Below are positions 7,959 through 14,623 of a DNA stretch of 32,131 nucleotides, in pieces. Position 1 is the first letter of the stretch. The number at the start of each line of letters is the position of its first letter. The notes beneath the pieces were generated by a model. It worked only from the letters and a program-made list of their open reading frames with translations, was not told the DNA's origin and did no database searches. This stretch comes from Thermoplasmatota archaeon (lineage in GTDB: Archaea; Thermoplasmatota; Thermoplasmata; Lutacidiplasmatales; JAMCUS01): assembly GCA_023379385.1 (NCBI GenBank), contig JAMCUS010000003.1, positions 1 through 32,131 of the forward strand. Reading direction: 5' to 3'. The translations under genes were made by a program, and so were the position numbers.

Positions 7959-8631
7959 ATACTACCCTCCATTTTTTGTTGATACCATTGTCTCCAGTAT
8001 CAGATATATGAACATAATTCTGATATCTATAAGGCAGAAGCCTTTCAGAATCAATATCAATATTGCTCAGAAGGAAACCCAGTTTATTTATGAGCAGTTT
8101 CTTTTCAGATCTAATAGCATAGTCTTCTAAAACGCCAATATTTATCAAATTCTCCGTCATAGCATTCTTTATGGTATCTTTAAGCAGTGAAAATTTTACC
8201 GCAAAATACAGGCAATCAATAAAGAGCTTTTCAGGTGTTGCAATGTATTTATTTGATTTATTAACGTAGCCAAAGAAAAATTCACGTTTTAATTTAATAA
8301 ATTCAATCAAATTCATATTTATATCTATGTTTTTATGTCTTTTAAGAGTCATTACCGAGTACCTTATAACATTTTGATCTATCAAACCATAATATTGCAA
8401 TCCAGCATGCAAACTTATATAAGATGGGTATACAATGTTTGATGCTATTTCATATATGTCTGTATCTTTGATAAAATACCTTCCTCTCTCTATTCTGATT
8501 ACCTTTTTGCTTTTTGAAAGCATTAAAGAGGCATAAGCTACAGGTTTATTCATTATTTTTGCGGCGTCATAAATATTGAAGACTTTTTTATTTGATTTTA
8601 TAAGTAGATCCAGAACATCGTCAAACTTCAT
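7951..8631 (-). CDS. abiEi: AbiEi-type winged-helix antitoxin and autorepressor
   Basis: 226 residues. The N-terminal winged helix (about 1-55: FNIYDAAKIMNKPVAYASLMLSKSK split around the recognition helix, then IRIERGRYFI) is the AbiEi DNA-binding domain. It is followed by the family motif YPSYISLHAGLQYYGLIDQ and a C-terminal antitoxin domain. In type IV AbiE systems this protein represses its own operon by binding inverted repeats and counteracts the AbiEii toxin without a stable protein complex. It lies directly upstream of abiEii with an 8-base overlap, the standard order. The promoter TATA box lies at 8651-8660, giving a leaderless mRNA. Confidence 0.9.
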   Translation of the reverse strand: MKFDDVLDLLIKSNKKVFNIYDAAKIMNKPVAYASLMLSKSKKVIRIERGRYFIKDTDIYEIASNIVYPSYISLHAGLQYYGLIDQNVIRYSVMTLKRHKNIDINMNLIEFIKLKREFFFGYVNKSNKYIATPEKLFIDCLYFAVKFSLLKDTIKNAMTENLINIGVLEDYAIRSEKKLLINKLGFLLSNIDIDSERLLPYRYQNYVHISDTGDNGINKKWRVVYD

Positions 8632-8650
8632 GTTTCAACATAATGTGATA

Positions 8651-8660
8651 AGATATTTGT
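8651..8660 (-). promoter_or_regulatory. Probable TATA box of the abiEi-abiEii operon
   Basis: The minus strand reads ACAAATATCT, centred about 24 bases before the ATG at 8631. This is the standard spacing for an archaeal leaderless transcript, and AbiEi would be expected to bind close by. Confidence 0.5.
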
Positions 8661-8758
8661 ATTTTTCTATAGATACATAGACATAAAATGTTGAAAATGG
8701 CAGTAATATGATTACAATAGTTTTGCATATATATGCAAAAATATTGTGTTTTACATGA

Positions 8759-9592
8759 TCAATGGTTTCTATTGCTCTTTTTAGTTTTTTTAACGTAATT
8801 TTTTTTCTTTTTATTTTCAGTTAATATAGCCAGAATTTTATCCAATTTCTCGTTGTGCACATCCAATTTTTTGTTATATTCCTTGAACTCAAGAATAAAA
8901 TTGGTTAATGTTTCTGATATGAGCTTATATTTATCATCCAATCTATCAAATCGTACATTCATATCGTTATGCATAGAATCTATCTTTTCACCCAGCATTT
9001 TGTTCCCTGAATCTATCTTTTCACCCAGCATTTTGTTTCCCAAATCTATCTTTTCACCCAGCATTTTGTTTCCCAAATCTATCTTTTCACCCAGCATTTT
9101 GTTTCCTGAATCTATCTTTTCACCCAGCATTTTGTTCCCTGAATCTATCTTTTCACCCAGCATTTTGTTTCCTAAATCTATCTTTTCACCCAGCATTTTG
9201 TTCCCTGAATCTATCTTTTCACCCAATACTTCAAAACCTTTTTGCATACTTTCATTCATTTTTATGCCTGTCATTGTCATTATGCTCAGGGTCTCTGCTA
9301 TTTCATCCTCGTTTCTAATTACATGAAATCTTGAAAAATCCGTCTCCGGAATTCCATATCCATCAGTGCCTTCTTTATAAACCTCTATGCTTTCTATGTT
9401 TGGAGCTTTTATTGCATTTTTAAAAGTTTCTAATGCATTTTCAGGAATGTCACAGTAGATCTCTACAGTACCATCATCTAAATTTTTTACAGATCCCTTT
9501 ACCTTCATTGATATTGCTCTATTTTTAATTGTCTCTCTTAACCCTATCTGTTGAACATTCCCTGTTAAAATTAATCTGTATTTCATAAACAT
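8759..9592 (-). CDS. Acylphosphatase-domain protein fused to a hendecad-repeat coiled coil
   Basis: 277 residues. Residues 4-75 match the acylphosphatase fold: GNVQQIGLR stands for the usual GRVQGVGFR and keeps the catalytic Arg19, and SVKNLDDGTVEI keeps the catalytic Asn37. A linker (about 75-120) follows, then seven copies of an 11-residue unit of the type GEKIDSGNKML plus a partial eighth (about 123-205). The tail is a helical region (about 205-265) and a lysine/asparagine-rich end. Eleven-residue periodicity is typical of right-handed or straight coiled coils, so the protein is probably an elongated oligomer. Acylphosphatases normally act alone as about 90-residue enzymes, so the fusion is unusual. 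The substrate and role are unknown. The ATG 9592 start is favoured by a TATA box centred 26 bases upstream; a second ATG lies at 9586. Confidence 0.78.
   Translation of the reverse strand: MFMKYRLILTGNVQQIGLRETIKNRAISMKVKGSVKNLDDGTVEIYCDIPENALETFKNAIKAPNIESIEVYKEGTDGYGIPETDFSRFHVIRNEDEIAETLSIMTMTGIKMNESMQKGFEVLGEKIDSGNKMLGEKIDLGNKMLGEKIDSGNKMLGEKIDSGNKMLGEKIDLGNKMLGEKIDLGNKMLGEKIDSGNKMLGEKIDSMHNDMNVRFDRLDDKYKLISETLTNFILEFKEYNKKLDVHNEKLDKILAILTENKKKKNYVKKTKKSNRNH
8976..9225 (-). repeat. 33-base in-frame tandem repeat (7 full copies and a partial)
   Basis: Seven consecutive 33-base units fill 8976-9206 and a partial eighth runs to 9225. They differ mainly at one codon (Ser or Leu) and at a few third positions. 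Each unit encodes one 11-residue coiled-coil repeat of the acylphosphatase fusion protein. The near identity points to recent expansion by slippage or recombination, so copy number may vary between strains. Confidence 0.92.
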
Positions 9593-9612
9593 AATAACAA
9601 TCTTTATCCATG

Positions 9613-9623
9613 TATTTAAATAT
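9613..9623 (-). promoter_or_regulatory. TATA box of the acylphosphatase-fusion gene
   Basis: The sequence TATTTAAATAT is centred 26 bases before the ATG at 9592 on the minus strand, the position expected for a leaderless archaeal mRNA. The region 9624-9772 between this and the next promoter is AT-rich, and I see no gene in it. Confidence 0.6.
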
Positions 9624-9772
9624 TATCAAATTATTTGCTTTATCAAATAAATGTAAAATTATATTAATACAACACTATATAAATTATAAAATATTAATTC
9701 GGTGTAAACAGACATAGTTCAGATATAATTAAAAAATACATGCCAAAATTATTCAATGTTCATTTTTTAAAA

Positions 9773-9811
9773 TATCCTATTTATAAGGATAATATTTAAG
9801 TATTTTATCCT
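9773..9811 (+). promoter_or_regulatory. Promoter with three alternating TATCCT half-sites around a TATA box
   Basis: The TATA-like TATTTAAG (9793-9800) lies about 26-30 bases before the ATG at 9826. It is bracketed by AGGATAA (9786-9792) and its exact inverse TTATCCT (9805-9811), a perfect 7-base inverted repeat with a 12-base spacer. A further TATCCT (9773-9778) pairs with the middle half-site. This looks like an operator for a dimeric repressor that would block TBP or TFB. The regulator is not identified. Confidence 0.6.
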
Positions 9812-9825
9812 GCATATATTATATC

Positions 9826-11109
9826 ATGAAAAATGAATTAATAAAGGATTATTTGCTTGAATGGATTGGCAAGCTAATAGAGCCATCTGTAGAAAGAGAT
9901 TTACACGTAAGTCATATTGATAGCAGGGCAACTGTGATTGTAGGACCTAGAAGAGCGGGTAAAACCTATTTTTTATTGCAAATAGCTAGAAAATTAAAAC
10001 GTGAAGAAACCCTGTACCTAAACTTTGAAGATAGCAGATTGAGGACCATTTATTTCAATGAAATAAGAGATCTAATAAGGCAATATATTGAACTTACAGG
10101 TAAAAACCCTAAAACAATATTGTTAGATGAAATTCAGAACGTTAATGAATGGGAAATTGCAGTAAGGGAACTTCTAGATCAAAATAGATATTCTATATTT
10201 ATTACGGGTTCTTCATCAAAACTATTAAGTAAAGAGGTAGCCACACAATTGCGAGGCAGATCTTTGACATATCTCATGCTACCATTCAGTTTTTTGGAAT
10301 ATCTGAAAGTCAAACAGGGTTCCATAAATATAAACGTAACCATGGATATGTCTGCAAAAATAATGAACATGCTTAATGAATATTTAGAGTGGGGTGGCTT
10401 TCCAGAAATTGTTATTTATAATAAGGAAAAGGAGCGTATACTCAAAGAATATTACGACCTTATATTATTCAAAGATATAATTGAGCGAAACTCAATGAAA
10501 AATATCTCTTTAGCAAGATTTATTCTTGAGCAGTTACTTCAAAATTTCTCCAAAGAAATAACTGTAAATAGCATTATAAAACATGCAGATGGTATAAAGC
10601 TAAGCAAGGATACCACATATGACTACGTTGATAAGGTGCTGGATTCTGCAGGAGTGTTCTTTTTAAATAAGATCTCTCAAAAACCCGGTGTTAGGGAAAG
10701 CTGGCCCAAAAAATCCTATGTATGTGATACAGGTCTAACCAAAGCAGTAAGGTTTTCATCGGATATCGGCAAGCTCATGGAGAACTGCGTGTTTCTTGAA
10801 ATTGTACGACAGGTAAATATATCTCCATTTTTGAAGATTTTCTATTGGAAAGATACTGCAGGCAAAGAAGTTGATTTTGTTCTAAAAGAAAGCACAGAAA
10901 TTAAAGCACTAATACAGGTTACCTATGCATCATCAGAAGATGAAATAGATAAAAGGGAAATTGAATCAATAATTTTAGGTGCAAATACCCTGAAATGTAA
11001 AAAATTAATTGTAATAACCTGGAATTACAGGGATTCAATAAATATTCAAGGATACAGGATAAAATATATACCTTTATGGGAATGGCTTATTGCCAAAGAT
11101 AAATATTAA
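9826..11109 (+). CDS. AAA_14 / DUF4143 ATPase (second copy type)
   Basis: 427 residues. Walker A is VGPRRAGKTYFLL (about 39-51), Walker B is ILLDEIQNVNEWE (about 98-110), and the family motif FITGSSSKLLSKEVATQLRG follows, here preceded by the usual sensor strand. The C-terminal DUF4143 domain has GKEVDFVL (about 346-353) and ends PLWEWLIAKD. The gene shares its architecture, but clearly not close sequence identity, with the ATPase at 4152-5432, so the two were probably acquired separately rather than duplicated here. The function of the family is unknown. The ATG at 9826 suits a leaderless mRNA from the TATA box at 9793-9800. The 3' end runs directly into an IS110 remnant in another frame. 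Confidence 0.9.
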   Translation: MKNELIKDYLLEWIGKLIEPSVERDLHVSHIDSRATVIVGPRRAGKTYFLLQIARKLKREETLYLNFEDSRLRTIYFNEIRDLIRQYIELTGKNPKTILLDEIQNVNEWEIAVRELLDQNRYSIFITGSSSKLLSKEVATQLRGRSLTYLMLPFSFLEYLKVKQGSININVTMDMSAKIMNMLNEYLEWGGFPEIVIYNKEKERILKEYYDLILFKDIIERNSMKNISLARFILEQLLQNFSKEITVNSIIKHADGIKLSKDTTYDYVDKVLDSAGVFFLNKISQKPGVRESWPKKSYVCDTGLTKAVRFSSDIGKLMENCVFLEIVRQVNISPFLKIFYWKDTAGKEVDFVLKESTEIKALIQVTYASSEDEIDKREIESIILGANTLKCKKLIVITWNYRDSINIQGYRIKYIPLWEWLIAKDKY

Positions 11110-11111
11110 TT

Positions 11112-11430
11112 TCTGGTATTTGTTTGGCTATAGCTACGTTGCTGGAACATATCTTGGTGAAAAGGAGAGCTATGCTACCTATATGGCACCTGACGGTAAC
11201 ATAAAGGAACAGTTCAAATTTTCAATGGACAGGAATGGATATGATGAATTTGCAGGAAAAATACCACTGGAAACGAGAATAGCATTCAACAGGCCGCATG
11301 TAAAAGAACAGGATAATTCAACAAAATTTTTAAAGAGATACGGCAACAAAATCCTTTGAGCACTGAAGAAATCAATAACAGATCCATGTGGATCTACTAG
11401 GATCATCAATTTCCATTGTCCTCACCTTAT
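11112..11430 (+). pseudogene. Remnant of an IS110-type transposase (N-terminal fragment)
   Basis: The frame (open from 11090, overlapping the ATPase end) encodes VAGTYLGEKESYATYMAPDG and then NIKEQFKFSMDRNGYDEFAG, followed by KIPLETRIAF. This resembles the N-terminal DEDD domain of IS110 family transposases, which begin with an AGIDxxK-like strand and contain a DGNIKEQFK-like stretch. The first catalytic Asp appears replaced by Tyr (GTYLGE). After about 65 residues the match ends in NRPHVKEQDN, and a stop occurs at 11359. A further in-frame stretch after the stop (ALKKSITDPCG) suggests a deleted, mutated gene. A small inverted repeat (GATCCATGTGGATC) lies near 11390. Confidence 0.55.
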
Positions 11431-11536
11431 GCATTGTGAATAAATAACATAAGCATTTACATAAGAACTTATTTATCAAAATCAGATATTAATAATCATT
11501 TAATTAAATCATGGTGCCTTATATGATTTTGTATCT

Positions 11537-11680
11537 TCAATATATACATACACAGCATAATTTAGGTTTAGGTATGTGTTTTAATCTTTCTTCTATCGTT
11601 GTAGCTTTTTTAAATTCATCATTAAATAAATAAGTTTCAAAGTCAAAAGTCACAACATTATATTTATATTTCTTATTCAT
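11537..11680 (-). pseudogene. 47-codon stub resembling the exonuclease start of a family B or viral-type DNA polymerase
   Basis: This short frame begins MNKKYKYNVVTFDFETYLFN and ends KPKLCCVCIY before a TGA. The TFDFETY stretch resembles the Exo I (DxE) motif of DnaQ-like 3'-5' exonuclease domains in protein-primed or viral family B polymerases, but it is too short to be sure. The ATG at 11680 overlaps the stop of the upstream 93-codon gene by 8 bases, so it was part of the same operon. It is probably the truncated front of a larger gene. The bases 11431-11536 hold nothing I can identify. Confidence 0.35.
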
Positions 11681-11954
11681 TTTTAATCACCTTTTTTAGT
11701 TCATAATCTACTATTTTTACTATTGACATATCAATAGTATGATAATTTTCTTTTCTCAGTTTCCTAATCTCCTTTAGAATATCAGCGGGATTTTCACCTT
11801 GTTCTAAGGAATATTTAAAAAGAGATCGGTAAATACTCCATTCCACCATACCAATAATTGATATGGCATCATCCAAGCCTACTTTTTCATCATTTAATAT
11901 CTGTTCAATTTTTTTATCTAATTCCTTTACCTTTTTTTCATTCACTTTTACCAC
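11673..11954 (-). CDS. Small helical hypothetical protein (93 residues)
   Basis: The product is not recognised. It is Lys/Glu-rich and predicted mostly helical, with a central segment GLDDAISIIGMVEWSIYRSL that could form an amphipathic helix or dimer interface. There are no cysteines and no membrane segment. The start is GTG at 11954, inside the 3' end of the TnpB fragment (17-base overlap) with a GGTGG stretch just upstream. A later GTG four codons in could also serve. The gene is coupled to the polymerase-like stub at its 3' end, so it may come from the same lost mobile element. Confidence 0.45.
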   Translation of the reverse strand: MVKVNEKKVKELDKKIEQILNDEKVGLDDAISIIGMVEWSIYRSLFKYSLEQGENPADILKEIRKLRKENYHTIDMSIVKIVDYELKKVIKNE

Positions 11955-12162
11955 CTTTTAATTTGTAGTCAGATGGATAATAGTAAGAGGGAATTTTATA
12001 CTCGGTTAAGAGTGGATATGCATTCTTTGAAAGTGCATTTCTGGAGGTTAATTTTTTTTCAAGAGCAATATTAATGCACATATTAATACCGTCTGTAAAT
12101 TTATGCATAAGATTGAAAACTCTATCTGATGGACTATAATTCTGTATTACGCTTTTTAGCAT
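11938..12162 (-). pseudogene. Truncated IS605-type TnpB (N-terminal fragment)
   Basis: 74 residues: MLKSVIQNYSPSDRVFNLMH, then FTDGINMCINIALEKKLTSR, then NALSKNAYPLLTEYKIPSYY. This is the pattern of the first 60 residues of archaeal IS605/IS1341-type TnpB proteins (beta strand, helix with CINIALEK, then SRNALSKxxYPLL). The match is lost at about residue 62 and the frame closes at 11938, so neither RuvC nor zinc-ribbon parts remain. An AGGAGC stretch directly precedes the ATG at 12162. It could be a small protein now, but decay is more likely. A TnpB 3' end of the same general type lies at 12605-12685, on the other strand. Confidence 0.6.
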
Positions 12163-12235
12163 GCTCCTATAATTATATTATGTTAAAGTAGCATATAATT
12201 ATTTATCTCAAAGCCTGTATTGAAGAAATATTTTA

Positions 12236-12246
12236 ATATTTTAATT
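12236..12246 (+). promoter_or_regulatory. Probable TATA box of the antitoxin gene
   Basis: An AT-rich stretch (TTAATATTTTAATT around 12233-12246) is centred about 26 bases before the ATG at 12267. Since the whole 12165-12260 region is AT-rich, only the spacing supports the call. Confidence 0.35.
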
Positions 12247-12266
12247 ATCTAAATATATTGATTAGT

Positions 12267-12503
12267 ATGTCTAAAACGATAACCATAAGCATAGATGAAG
12301 AAATAAACCAAGAGTTCAGAGCTACCGCTGAAAAGCTATACGGAAGAAAGAAAGGTTATATTAGAAAAGCTTTGACCGAGGCAATAAAACAATGGTTGCA
12401 AGAAAAAAATACAGAAGTTGTAGTCTCTTCTATAGGCATACTTAAAGAGGGAATAAAAATGAAGAGCTGGAAGTTTTCTAGAGATGATCTTCATGAAAGA
12501 TAA
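12267..12503 (+). CDS. Ribbon-helix-helix (VapB/CopG-like) antitoxin
   Basis: 78 residues from ATG 12267, chosen over an in-frame TTG at 12258 because of the TATA spacing and because MSKTITISIDEEI begins right at the DNA-binding beta strand. Residues 3-10 form the strand, followed by two helices (NQEFRATAEKLY and KKGYIRKALTEAIKQWLQ), typical of ribbon-helix-helix dimers. The C-terminal tail (KMKSWKFSRDDLHER) is the usual toxin-binding segment. It overlaps the start of a PIN-domain gene by 11 bases, as in VapBC-type operons. That toxin is truncated, so this antitoxin is an orphan in its present form. Confidence 0.75.
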   Translation: MSKTITISIDEEINQEFRATAEKLYGRKKGYIRKALTEAIKQWLQEKNTEVVVSSIGILKEGIKMKSWKFSRDDLHER

Positions 12504-12600
12504 AGTATTCTTTGATACAAACATCATATGTTATGCATATGATGCATCAGAAGCTATAAATAACCTAGATAGCGGTATAGGTACACACTATGCATGGTAA
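12493..12600 (+). pseudogene. Truncated PIN-domain (VapC-like) toxin
   Basis: From ATG 12493 the frame reads MKDKVFFDTNIICYAYDASE and closes after 35 residues at 12600. VFFDTNIICYAYD is the first strand of a PIN domain with its first metal-binding Asp, and the Asn/Ile pattern is typical. A full PIN toxin has about 130 residues and three more acidic residues, which are missing. The break falls within a few bases of the start of the IS605-type relic at about 12601, so the insertion of that element, or a deletion at its edge, probably removed the rest. It cannot be an active RNase. Confidence 0.75.
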
Positions 12601-12604
12601 TTTA

Positions 12605-12685
12605 TTGAAGATTTAAATAGACGAGCAAGCTGGAACGATGAAGCAGGAAGCTCCGACGCTTTAGCTGAGGAGAGGATGTCACGAT
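12605..12685 (+). mobile_element. Right-end remnant of an IS605/IS1341-type element (TnpB C-terminus and omega-RNA-like end)
   Basis: One frame reads RASWNDEAGSSDALAEERMS, which resembles the C-terminal end of archaeal TnpB. At DNA level the stretch GATGAAGCAGGAAGCTCC followed by a GCTTTAGC palindrome (12657-12664) and GAGGAG is the stem-loop pattern seen at the right ends of such elements, where the omega-RNA ends. No upstream tnpB remains on this strand. The relic directly abuts the methyltransferase ATG at 12686 and supplies its Shine-Dalgarno-like GAGGAGAGG (12667-12675). Confidence 0.6.
12611..12619 (+). promoter_or_regulatory. Probable promoter (TATA box) of the DISARM-like operon
   Basis: ATTTAAATA at 12611-12619 is the best TATA box upstream of the methyltransferase. 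Transcription would start near 12641, giving a leader of about 45 bases that contains the GCTTTAGC stem-loop and GAGGAGAGG ahead of the ATG at 12686. A leadered mRNA with a Shine-Dalgarno stretch contrasts with the leaderless genes around it. Confidence 0.5.
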
Positions 12686-13936
12686 ATGGAAAAATATGTA
12701 TTTATAGACCTTTTTGCAGGTACGGGAGGGTTGTCAGAGGGATTTATCAACAGTGGTGGTTTTAACCCATTAGCGCATGTTGAATATGACGTAAATCCAT
12801 CTTTAACACTTAAAACCAGAGCCGCATACCATTATCTCAGAAATAAGAACTCTATGAAACAATATTATGATTATCTGTCAGGTAAAATAGAACGAACTGA
12901 TCTGTACAGTAATATTCCAGAAGAAATTTTAAATACAGTTATCAACACTGAAATCTGTCAAGATAATCTGAAGAACATTTTCAATAAAATTAACAACAAC
13001 TTTAACGCAACTGGAAATAAAAATGTGGATGTTGTGATCGGAGGACCACCATGTCAGGCATATTCTCTGGCAAATAGAACTAGGAATAGATATGAAATGA
13101 AAAAAGATGTCAGGTATCACCTTTACAAGATGTATACAAAATTTCTGAAAAAATTTCAACCATGCCTTTTTGTTTTCGAAAACGTAACGGGTTTATTATC
13201 GTTAGCGGATGGTAAGTTATTTAAAGATATTCAAAAACATTTTAAAAATGCAGGTTACGACTTAGACTATAAAATACTCAATGCGAATAATTTTGGAGTT
13301 CTGCAAAAGAGGAAAAGGGTTATCCTGATTGGCTGGAAACATGGAACAAAATTAGAATTTCCGGTTTTCAACGTTCAGAAAAAGGATTATTTAGTAAATG
13401 ATGTTTTGAGAGATCTTCCGCCCATTGAACTGGATAAAGAACTGAAAATTAAAGAATATGCAACACCTCCTACAGAATACCTGAAACACTATCTTTTACG
13501 GAATGAAAGAGATATCCTGACATTACATGAAACAAGACCCGTCAATAAAATAGATCGTGAAATATATCGCAGAGCTATAGTTTTATGGAACGAAGAAAAA
13601 AGCAGGTTACAATATACTGATCTTCCATTGAGGTACAGAACTCACAAAAATCTCACATCTTTTCTTGATCGTTTTAAGGTGGTGGCTAACAATCTTCCTT
13701 ATTCTCAGACAGTTGTTTCACATATTTCTAAAGATGGGCATTATTACATCCATCCAGACATAACACAGCTGAGATCTCTGTCTGTAAGAGAAGCAGCCAG
13801 ACTCCAGTCATTCCCTGATAATTACTTTTTTGAGGGTTCACGCACATCTAGGTTCAGTCAAATTGGTAATGCAGTACCTCCGTTGATGGCCAGTAGCATA
13901 GCTACATACATAAAAGATCTTCTCAGAGGTATATAA
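12686..13936 (+). CDS. drmMII: DNA cytosine-5 methyltransferase, DISARM type (DrmMII-like)
   Basis: 416 residues, a normal length, with the conserved motifs in order: I (FIDLFAGTGGLSEGF, about 6-20), IV with catalytic Cys123 in GGPPCQAYSLANRTR, VI with Glu165 in FVFENVTGL, VIII (QKRKRVILIG), and IX/X (SVREAARLQSFPDNYFF, then QIGNAVPPLMA). The target-recognition region lies between VIII and IX, about 235-355. The enzyme would methylate carbon 5 of cytosine in a short DNA site. No restriction endonuclease gene sits next to it; instead drmA, drmB and drmC homologues follow, so its likely role is marking self DNA for a class 2 DISARM system. The recognition site cannot be read from sequence. The glycosylase ATG follows its stop codon directly. 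Confidence 0.92.
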   Translation: MEKYVFIDLFAGTGGLSEGFINSGGFNPLAHVEYDVNPSLTLKTRAAYHYLRNKNSMKQYYDYLSGKIERTDLYSNIPEEILNTVINTEICQDNLKNIFNKINNNFNATGNKNVDVVIGGPPCQAYSLANRTRNRYEMKKDVRYHLYKMYTKFLKKFQPCLFVFENVTGLLSLADGKLFKDIQKHFKNAGYDLDYKILNANNFGVLQKRKRVILIGWKHGTKLEFPVFNVQKKDYLVNDVLRDLPPIELDKELKIKEYATPPTEYLKHYLLRNERDILTLHETRPVNKIDREIYRRAIVLWNEEKSRLQYTDLPLRYRTHKNLTSFLDRFKVVANNLPYSQTVVSHISKDGHYYIHPDITQLRSLSVREAARLQSFPDNYFFEGSRTSRFSQIGNAVPPLMASSIATYIKDLLRGI

Positions 13937-14623
13937 ATGAAAAACTATCAAACACCTGGACAGCAAAATATCTGGATAGAAAAGGTTAGAAGAAGAATCA
14001 CAGAATGGGGCAGTAAGAATCTCAGAGATTACCCGTGGAGAAAAACGAAAAATCCTTACGAAATTCTTGTTGCAGAGTTCATGCTGCACAGAACCAGAGC
14101 GGAACAGGTAAAAATCAAATATGATGATTTTATAAAAAAATATCCAGATTTTGCATCCATTGTTGAGTCTGGACAGAAAAACATCAGAATGGAATTCCAG
14201 GAACTGGGTTTGGCATGGAGATCAAATTCACTGTACAGTCTTTCAGAAATAGTAATAAAAAAATATGATGGAAAACTACCTCTGGATAAAGATATCCTTC
14301 TGTCTCTTCCAGGTGTGGGAAACTATATTGCACTGGCAGTGATCTGTTTCAGCACGGGTATACCGGAGCCAATTCTTGACACCAATACAGTCAGAATCAT
14401 AGGACGTATTTTTAACCTGAAAATTAATGATTCTTCAAGAAGAAACATGAAATTTGAGAAGATTATGTGGAAACTTGTTGAACAGAGTGATCCTGAAATA
14501 TTTTTATTTTCAATGATAGATTTTGGGGCTAAAATATGCACGTCTCAAAAACCAAAATGCGGGTTGTGTCCTGTTAATGACATATGTTGCTTTACCACTA
14601 AAAATGGAGGAAAACTAAAATGA
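13937..14623 (+). CDS. mig: Mig-like T:G mismatch DNA glycosylase (HhH-GPD, 4Fe-4S) within the DISARM-like operon
   Basis: 228 residues. The HhH-GPD core is clear: LPGVGNYIALAV (helix-hairpin-helix) with Tyr130, and Asp148 in PILDTNTVRI. The iron-sulfur loop is CTSQKPKCGLCPVNDIC (Cys201, 208, 211, 217). The Tyr/Asp pair, 18 residues apart, is that of Mig from Methanothermobacter, which removes T from T:G mismatches and is encoded beside a cytosine-5 methyltransferase on a plasmid. EndoIII has Lys at the Tyr position and MutY has Ser and an extra C-terminal domain, absent here. 5-Methylcytosine deaminates to T, so repair of T:G is a natural companion task. The ATG directly follows the methyltransferase stop with AGAGGT upstream, and the 3' end overlaps drmA by 4 bases. 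Confidence 0.88.
   Translation: MKNYQTPGQQNIWIEKVRRRITEWGSKNLRDYPWRKTKNPYEILVAEFMLHRTRAEQVKIKYDDFIKKYPDFASIVESGQKNIRMEFQELGLAWRSNSLYSLSEIVIKKYDGKLPLDKDILLSLPGVGNYIALAVICFSTGIPEPILDTNTVRIIGRIFNLKINDSSRRNMKFEKIMWKLVEQSDPEIFLFSMIDFGAKICTSQKPKCGLCPVNDICCFTTKNGGKLK

Noticed and set aside
8976-9225. Possible CRISPR array (33-base repeats)
   Set aside because: The units abut with no unique spacers and remain in frame as an 11-residue protein repeat.
8853-9326. 157-codon + strand frame rich in FSPSILFP repeats
   Set aside because: It is the antisense reading of the 33-base repeats in the acylphosphatase-fusion gene, which has a TATA box and a recognisable domain.
12686-13936. Simple type II restriction-modification system
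   Set aside because: No restriction endonuclease is adjacent, and the genes that follow are DrmA-, DrmB- and DrmC-like.
13937-14623. MutY (A/G-specific adenine glycosylase) as the name of the glycosylase
   Set aside because: The Tyr at the catalytic-loop position and the lack of a MutY C-terminal domain favour a Mig-type enzyme.
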